Source: Nanobdellota archaeon
GTDB lineage: Archaea > Nanobdellota > Nanobdellia > Pacearchaeales > GW2011-AR1
Direction of reading: 5' to 3'
NCBI GenBank assembly: GCA_018901375.1
Contig: JAHIEP010000125.1
Span: 1 to 13,506, forward strand
DNA: 13,506 nt
Shown: piece by piece, positions 10,677 through 13,506 of the stretch
Layout: every line of letters begins with the position of its first letter
Numbering within the stretch: the stretch's first letter is position 1
Notes under the pieces: generated by a model
Told to the model about the DNA's origin: nothing
Databases searched by the model: none
Seen by the model: only the letters and a program-made list of their open reading frames with translations
Program-made: the position numbers and the translations under genes

Positions 10677-10840
10677 CCCTTTTAGAAAAAGGTTCCCTGG
10701 AATCAAAACTTATTTAGCGATTCTTTCAGATTCCATTTTCTAATAAAAAATGAAATCTGAAATATCGTATCTAATGCAAATAAATTTTTCTTAACGGTTC
10801 CGTCCAGAGGACACCTGAACCTAAAAAATTTATTTGCCGG
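10677..10840 (+). ncRNA. Candidate structured RNA between rpl40e and the 113-aa gene
   Basis: Three consecutive stem-loops lie here. (1) CCTTTT-AGA-AAAAGG, about 10678-10692. (2) TCAGATT/AATCTGA plus CATTTT/AAAATG (10726-10760), extended by CGAT/ATCG (10718-10721 with 10764-10767). (3) A perfect 13-bp stem CAAATAAATTTTT/AAAAATTTATTTG (10777-10789 with 10824-10836) enclosing GGTTC/GAACC (10796-10800 with 10817-10821) and TCC-AGA-GGA. No open frame of note crosses it on either strand. The fold does not match tRNA, SRP RNA or RNase P as I know them. I could not show H/ACA or C/D boxes. It could be an independent small RNA or the rpl40e 3' region. Confidence 0.45.
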
Positions 10841-10885
10841 CTTGGGTGAGTGTGAAAGGTGATATGGTATATTTTGTTATATAAA

Positions 10886-10894
10886 TTTTTAAAA
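10886..10894 (+). promoter_or_regulatory. TATA box for the 113-aa gene
   Basis: TTTTTAAAA is centred about 27 nt before the ATG at 10917. A second TATATAAA sits slightly upstream (10879-10885 area). Confidence 0.6.
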
Positions 10895-10916
10895 GGCGTG
10901 TTTGTTCTGTCGTGAG

Positions 10917-11258
10917 ATGGAAAGATTTGGTAATTATCATGCGATGAGTGGGGGGGTTAAAGCAGAGATGACTTTAAGAAAAGACAAGGTTTTGAGTCAA
11001 GATTTTTTTTATTCTACCACTAGGTTTTATACTGAAACTGATATATCTGGAAGTCAGGGAAAACATAGTGTTAAATATAAATTTACTAACCCTTCTATTG
11101 ATAGACATTTTGACAGACTCATAAAGATGTCTTCTGGGATTGAAGCTGCGTTGGTTGACCCTGCGATTAGTAATTGGGATTGGAAGGGTGCTCGGGATGT
11201 TGCTAGGTGTATTGTTAGGATTGAAGATCAGGTTAGGAAGGATATTAATAAGAAGTAG
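10917..11258 (+). CDS. Uncharacterised 113-aa soluble protein
   Basis: I do not recognise this family. The protein is soluble and mixed alpha/beta. An N-terminal half with alternating polar residues (VLSQDFFYSTTRFYTETD, about 25-42) looks like beta strands. The C-terminal part (about 63-113) looks helical, from RHFDRLIKMSSGIEAALVDP to ARDVARCIVRIEDQVRKDINKK. It has one Cys, no signal peptide and no membrane segment. An in-frame TTG lies 15 nt upstream, but the TATA position and the codon favour ATG 10917. It ends 30 nt before the M50 protease ATG. The protease has its own TATA inside that gap, so co-transcription is not required. Confidence 0.7.
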   Translation: MERFGNYHAMSGGVKAEMTLRKDKVLSQDFFYSTTRFYTETDISGSQGKHSVKYKFTNPSIDRHFDRLIKMSSGIEAALVDPAISNWDWKGARDVARCIVRIEDQVRKDINKK

Positions 11259-11267
11259 TTTTATAAA
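11259..11267 (+). promoter_or_regulatory. TATA box for the M50 protease
   Basis: TTTTATAAA begins directly behind the stop of the preceding gene and is centred 26 nt before ATG 11289. This decides the start in favour of ATG 11289 over the in-frame TTG at 11268, which the box overlaps. Confidence 0.75.
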
Positions 11268-11288
11268 TTGACTTTTGTATTGATTAGG

Positions 11289-12671
11289 ATGGTGAGCTTT
11301 TGGATTTATGATGTTTCGTTTCTGGTTTTGTTTAGCTTGTTTATCGTTTGGGTTATTAAGAAAAATAGGAAGAGCATGAGTCGAGAGGGCGTGGTTTTTA
11401 TGTGGCGGACGCGATTTGGGATGAAGGCGATTAATTATGTTGGGGATAATTTTAAGAGGGCATTGCATGCTTTGAAATATGTGATTATTGGCGTGGGTTT
11501 TGTTTTGATGGGGGTTATGCTTTGGATGTTGGGGCAGACGGTTTCGATTTATGTTTTGCATCCTGAGATTACGAAGCTGGTGAAGGCGCCGCCGATTGCT
11601 CCGTTGATTCCGTATTTTCCGAAGCTGTTTGGGATGGAAAGTTTTTTCCCGCCTTTTTATTTTACTTATTTTCTTGTGGCTTTGGCTGTTGTCGCAATTG
11701 TTCATGAGTTTTCGCACGGGATTTTTATGAGGCTGTTTAAGGTTAAGATTAAATCTACTGGACTTGTTTTTCTTGGTCCTGTGTTGGGAGCGTTTGTTGA
11801 GCAGGACGATAAGAGTTTTGAGAAAAAGAAAAAGGTTGAACAGATGACGGTGCTTGGTGCTGGGGTTTTTGCGAATCTTCTTTTTGCTTTTATATTTTAT
11901 TTGTTTTATGTTGGATTCTTTTTTAGTTCGTTCGCAGCGTCAGGATATATTTTTAATTCGTATGGGATTGAAGCTGTGCCTTTGGGAAGTATAACTGGGT
12001 TTTCTAATGAAAGCAATGGCTTGGTAAAAGTTATGACGAATGGAAGTAATTATTATTTGGACGAGGGCTTGGCTGTACAGTTGCTTAATGAGAATGGGGA
12101 ATATCTGATTGCTTATGCCGAGGCTCCGGCGGTTTTGGCGCGTATGAAGGGGGCTATTGTCGAGGCTGATGGAGTTAAGATTGTTGGACAGGATAGTTTG
12201 CGGAAATTTTTGGAGGATAAGAATCCTGGAGATGTTGTTAAGTTTGTGACTGAAGACAGCGACGGTGTTAATGAATATGAAATTGTTTTGAGTGAGCATC
12301 CTGATGGTTCGGGCAGGGCTTATCTTGGAGTTGGTAATACTGTTTCTGAGCCTCGAGGGATTGTTCAAAAATTGCTTGTGAAATTTATGGGATTCAAAGA
12401 AGATTCAACTTTTTATAAGCCGACGTGGGATGGAGAATTTGTTTATTTTATTTATTATTTGTTGTGGTGGGTTATGGTTATCAATTTGCTTGTGGCTATG
12501 TTTAATATGATGCCGCTTGGAATGCTCGACGGTGGAAGGTTTTTTATGTTGGCTGTCTGGGGAGTTTTTGGTTCTGAGAAGTTTGCGAAGATGATGTATA
12601 GGGTTGTTGGATATTTGATTTTGTTGATGTTTTTGGCGATGATGTTTTTTTGGTTTGTTGGAATCGTGTAA
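11289..12671 (+). CDS. Site-2-protease-type intramembrane metalloprotease (M50)
   Basis: M50 proteases cut substrates inside the membrane, often to release membrane-held regulators. The 460-aa protein has helices at about 5-25 and 68-92 and one carrying the zinc motif HEFSH (His139, Glu140, His143, in VAIVHEFSHGIFMR). A later helix carries the third ligand in NMMPLGMLDGGRFF (406-419, Asp414). These are the two diagnostic motifs. Between them, about 225-340, is a soluble region with a PDZ-like stretch (ADGVKIVGQDSLRKFLEDKNPGDVVKF). A last hydrophobic segment closes the chain. All catalytic residues are present. Its substrate is unknown. The stop codon lies within an 8-bp perfect hairpin (12668-12686). 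Confidence 0.92.
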   Translation: MVSFWIYDVSFLVLFSLFIVWVIKKNRKSMSREGVVFMWRTRFGMKAINYVGDNFKRALHALKYVIIGVGFVLMGVMLWMLGQTVSIYVLHPEITKLVKAPPIAPLIPYFPKLFGMESFFPPFYFTYFLVALAVVAIVHEFSHGIFMRLFKVKIKSTGLVFLGPVLGAFVEQDDKSFEKKKKVEQMTVLGAGVFANLLFAFIFYLFYVGFFFSSFAASGYIFNSYGIEAVPLGSITGFSNESNGLVKVMTNGSNYYLDEGLAVQLLNENGEYLIAYAEAPAVLARMKGAIVEADGVKIVGQDSLRKFLEDKNPGDVVKFVTEDSDGVNEYEIVLSEHPDGSGRAYLGVGNTVSEPRGIVQKLLVKFMGFKEDSTFYKPTWDGEFVYFIYYLLWWVMVINLLVAMFNMMPLGMLDGGRFFMLAVWGVFGSEKFAKMMYRVVGYLILLMFLAMMFFWFVGIV

Positions 12672-12686
12672 TTGCTTCGCAATTAC
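12668..12686. terminator. Hairpin overlapping the M50 stop codon
   Basis: GTAATTGC and GCAATTAC pair perfectly around a TTC loop, and the TAA stop lies inside the first arm. It may mark the mRNA 3' end. No T-run follows directly, so termination is only a possibility. Confidence 0.4.
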
Positions 12687-12695
12687 AGTTCGCTT

Positions 12696-12731
12696 TACCC
12701 TCACTGATTTAAAATAATTATTGGTTGGGGC
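12696..12731. repeat. Dispersed repeat A, copy 4 (head only)
   Basis: TACCCTCACTGATTTAAAAT, then TTGGTTGGGGCA, matches the head of the copies at 200 and 8959 and stops there. Confidence 0.75.
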
Positions 12732-12957
12732 AGACTCCGCTGTGAGTTTGGCTTCGTCTGTGAGTGCGAAAATTGAAAATTTTTGCGAGTTCGAGAAATT
12801 TTTAGTTTCTCTGTGAGAAAGAGTTGAGCCTGCGGGTGTTTTTTGTCGACGGTGAATTTGATTTGTGTTAGACTGATTTTTTCTTGTGAAATTTTTTTTA
12901 GGTAATTATTTAAAGGGTTTTGTCTTCTAATTGTTGAGTGTTATGCTCTAACTAAAT

Positions 12958-12965
12958 GAGGTGAT
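12958..12965 (+). promoter_or_regulatory. Strong Shine-Dalgarno site of the Lys-rich gene
   Basis: GAGGTGAT lies 6 nt before the ATG and matches the archaeal 16S rRNA tail well. With a TTTAAA box at 12909-12914, a leader of about 35 nt is expected. This is the clearest ribosome-binding site in the window. Most neighbours appear leaderless. Confidence 0.75.
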
Positions 12966-12971
12966 ATAAAA

Positions 12972-13145
12972 ATGGCTTTACCAACAACTCCAAAACAGTG
13001 CGCGATTAAGATTAGATCTCTTAAGAAGCAAGTAACTGATATGGAAAAAAGGAAAAAGGCTCTTGCTACTAAGAAACCTGCTAAGAAGAAGGTTGCGAAG
13101 AAGAAAGCGGCTAAGAAGAAATCTGCTAAGAAGAAGAAGAAGTAG
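12972..13145 (+). CDS. Small Lys/Ala-rich basic protein, probable nucleic-acid binder
   Basis: The 57-aa protein begins MALPTTPKQCAIKIRSLKKQ, has a short helix-prone segment (about 8-32), and ends in a tail of AKKK-type repeats (KKPAKKKVAKKKAAKKKSAK). Such tails resemble histone H1-like proteins and would bind DNA or RNA without sequence preference. That is inference from composition, and no fold is identified. A strong Shine-Dalgarno site and its own promoter suggest it is translated well. The uL11 tail in this window has a similar KSAKKA end, though shorter. A stem-loop (13158-13203) follows the stop by 12 nt. Alternative: a ribosome-associated basic protein. Confidence 0.75.
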   Translation: MALPTTPKQCAIKIRSLKKQVTDMEKRKKALATKKPAKKKVAKKKAAKKKSAKKKKK

Positions 13146-13157
13146 GTAGATAAATTT

Positions 13158-13215
13158 GTAAGAAACCACCCAGTAGGTGATCTGGTGATCTAAGGTTTCT
13201 TACCAACTTCCTGTT
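13158..13215. repeat. ACCCAGTAGG stem-loop, copy E7
   Basis: The outer stem GTAAGAAACC/GGTTTCTTAC is 10 bp and perfect. Inside are ACCCAGTAGG, arm GATC, loop TGGT and arm GATC. It continues CAACTTCCTGTT, as in the rpl37ae leader copy (2038-2098). On the minus strand it is preceded by an AAAAATTAAAC box like that of rpl37ae, but it leads into the antisense of the Lys-rich gene. On the plus strand it could be that gene's 3' end. Confidence 0.75.
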
Positions 13216-13247
13216 TAGGGAGTTTAATTTTTTGTTTTTAATTAATA

Positions 13248-13254
13248 TTATAAA
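13248..13254 (+). promoter_or_regulatory. TATA box for the 41-aa ORF
   Basis: TTATAAA is centred 25 nt before ATG 13276, the same spacing as for the confirmed genes of this window. Confidence 0.6.
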
Positions 13255-13275
13255 GTGTTCTGGGGATTTATTTGG

Positions 13276-13401
13276 ATGGCGAGGAAAAATCCTAAGCGTA
13301 AGTGTTGTTCTGACGATGTTAAAGATAGATTAAGAAAGATGAATTATGGTTTGGTTGGGGGGACAAGTGCGGTGCGCGCTTCGCGAGGTATTAGGGGTTA
13401 G
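13276..13401 (+). CDS. Small basic protein, unknown (41 aa)
   Basis: I do not recognise it. The sequence starts MARKNPKRKCCSDDVKDRLR and continues KMNYGLVGGTSAVRASRGIRG. It is basic, with a Cys-Cys pair at 10-11. The last residues are encoded by a repeat word (TTAGGGGTTAGG, found again about 30 nt downstream), so the C-terminus may be recent or the gene eroded. The main support is the TATA box 25 nt before the ATG. It could be a truncated remnant. Confidence 0.45.
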   Translation: MARKNPKRKCCSDDVKDRLRKMNYGLVGGTSAVRASRGIRG

Positions 13402-13430
13402 GTCGCTTCGCTTTTAGGGGTTAGGTTTTA

Positions 13431-13476
13431 TTCCAGAAGAAATTGCGTCGTCTTCGACGTCGCATTTCTTATGGAA
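13431..13476. repeat. CGTCTTCGACG hairpin element, copy 4
   Basis: TTCCA/TGGAA ends, an AGAAATTGCG/CGCATTTCT arm (one mismatch) and the CGTC-TTC-GACG tip form the fold. It differs from copy 2 in only a few positions. Confidence 0.85.
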
Positions 13477-13506
13477 ACTTGGACTAATTGAGTTTGAGAA
13501 TGTAAA

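Larger units (their letters stand above)
12672..12971. other. 300-nt intergenic region without genes
   Basis: It contains dispersed repeat A copy 4 (12696-12731), the word CTGTGAG three times, and two small hairpins: GCGAAAATT-GAA-AATTTTTGC (12766-12786, one G-U pair) and GAGAAA/TTTCTC (12793-12811). The promoter and leader of the Lys-rich gene follow (TTTAAA at 12909-12914). I see no reading frame worth calling. Confidence 0.65.

Noticed and set aside
11268..11288. TTG start for the M50 protease
   Set aside because: It overlaps the TATA box, which fits ATG 11289 at 26 nt.
10974..11717. 247-codon minus strand open frame
   Set aside because: Antisense to the 113-aa gene and the M50 protease. 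Its composition is Asn/Lys/His/Arg-rich, as expected of a shadow frame.

Overview
The window looks like a piece of a small, AT-rich archaeal genome, most likely a DPANN lineage of the Pacearchaeota/Woesearchaeota kind. The lineage is inferred from gene content, not proven. Archaeal markers are Rpo12 (RpoP), prefoldin beta, ribosomal proteins L37Ae and L40e, uL11 in the SecE-Spt5-L11 order, aIF5A, archaeal-type SepF with FtsZ, a tRNA-Pro without an encoded CCA, and TATA boxes about 26 bp before start codons (leaderless mRNAs). The + strand is rich in T and G throughout. Minus-strand genes mostly have A or C at third codon positions and plus-strand genes G or T, so the skew follows the DNA strand rather than the gene.

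Layout. 1-667: no gene, only small repeats. 668-7551, all minus (read right to left): FKBP-type isomerase, ftsZ carrying an intein, secE, spt5/nusG, rpl11, tRNA-Pro(UGG), a 51-codon ORF, rpl37ae, rpoP, prefoldin beta and sepF. 7602-13401, all plus: a membrane glycerophosphodiester phosphodiesterase-like protein, aIF5A, a small membrane protein, rpl40e, a 113-aa unknown, an M50 site-2-type protease, a Lys/Ala-rich 57-aa protein and a 41-aa ORF.

Functionally the minus block joins cell division (FtsZ and its membrane anchor SepF) with secretion (SecE), transcription (Spt5, Rpo12), translation (L11, L37Ae, tRNA-Pro) and protein folding (FKBP, prefoldin). The plus block adds translation (aIF5A, L40e) and membrane enzymes.

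The most unusual content is: a 372-aa LAGLIDADG intein inside the FtsZ GTP-binding GGGTGTG loop; a family of small stem-loops (ACCCAGTAGG, variable stem, TGGT loop) whose inner stem varies but stays paired; related leaders of spt5 and ftsZ that end in the same hairpin 6 nt before the start codon; heptanucleotide repeats both between and inside genes; four copies of an approximately 45-bp hairpin element; an array of five G-runs after aIF5A; and a candidate structured RNA at about 10677-10840. No CRISPR array, insertion sequence or rRNA was seen.
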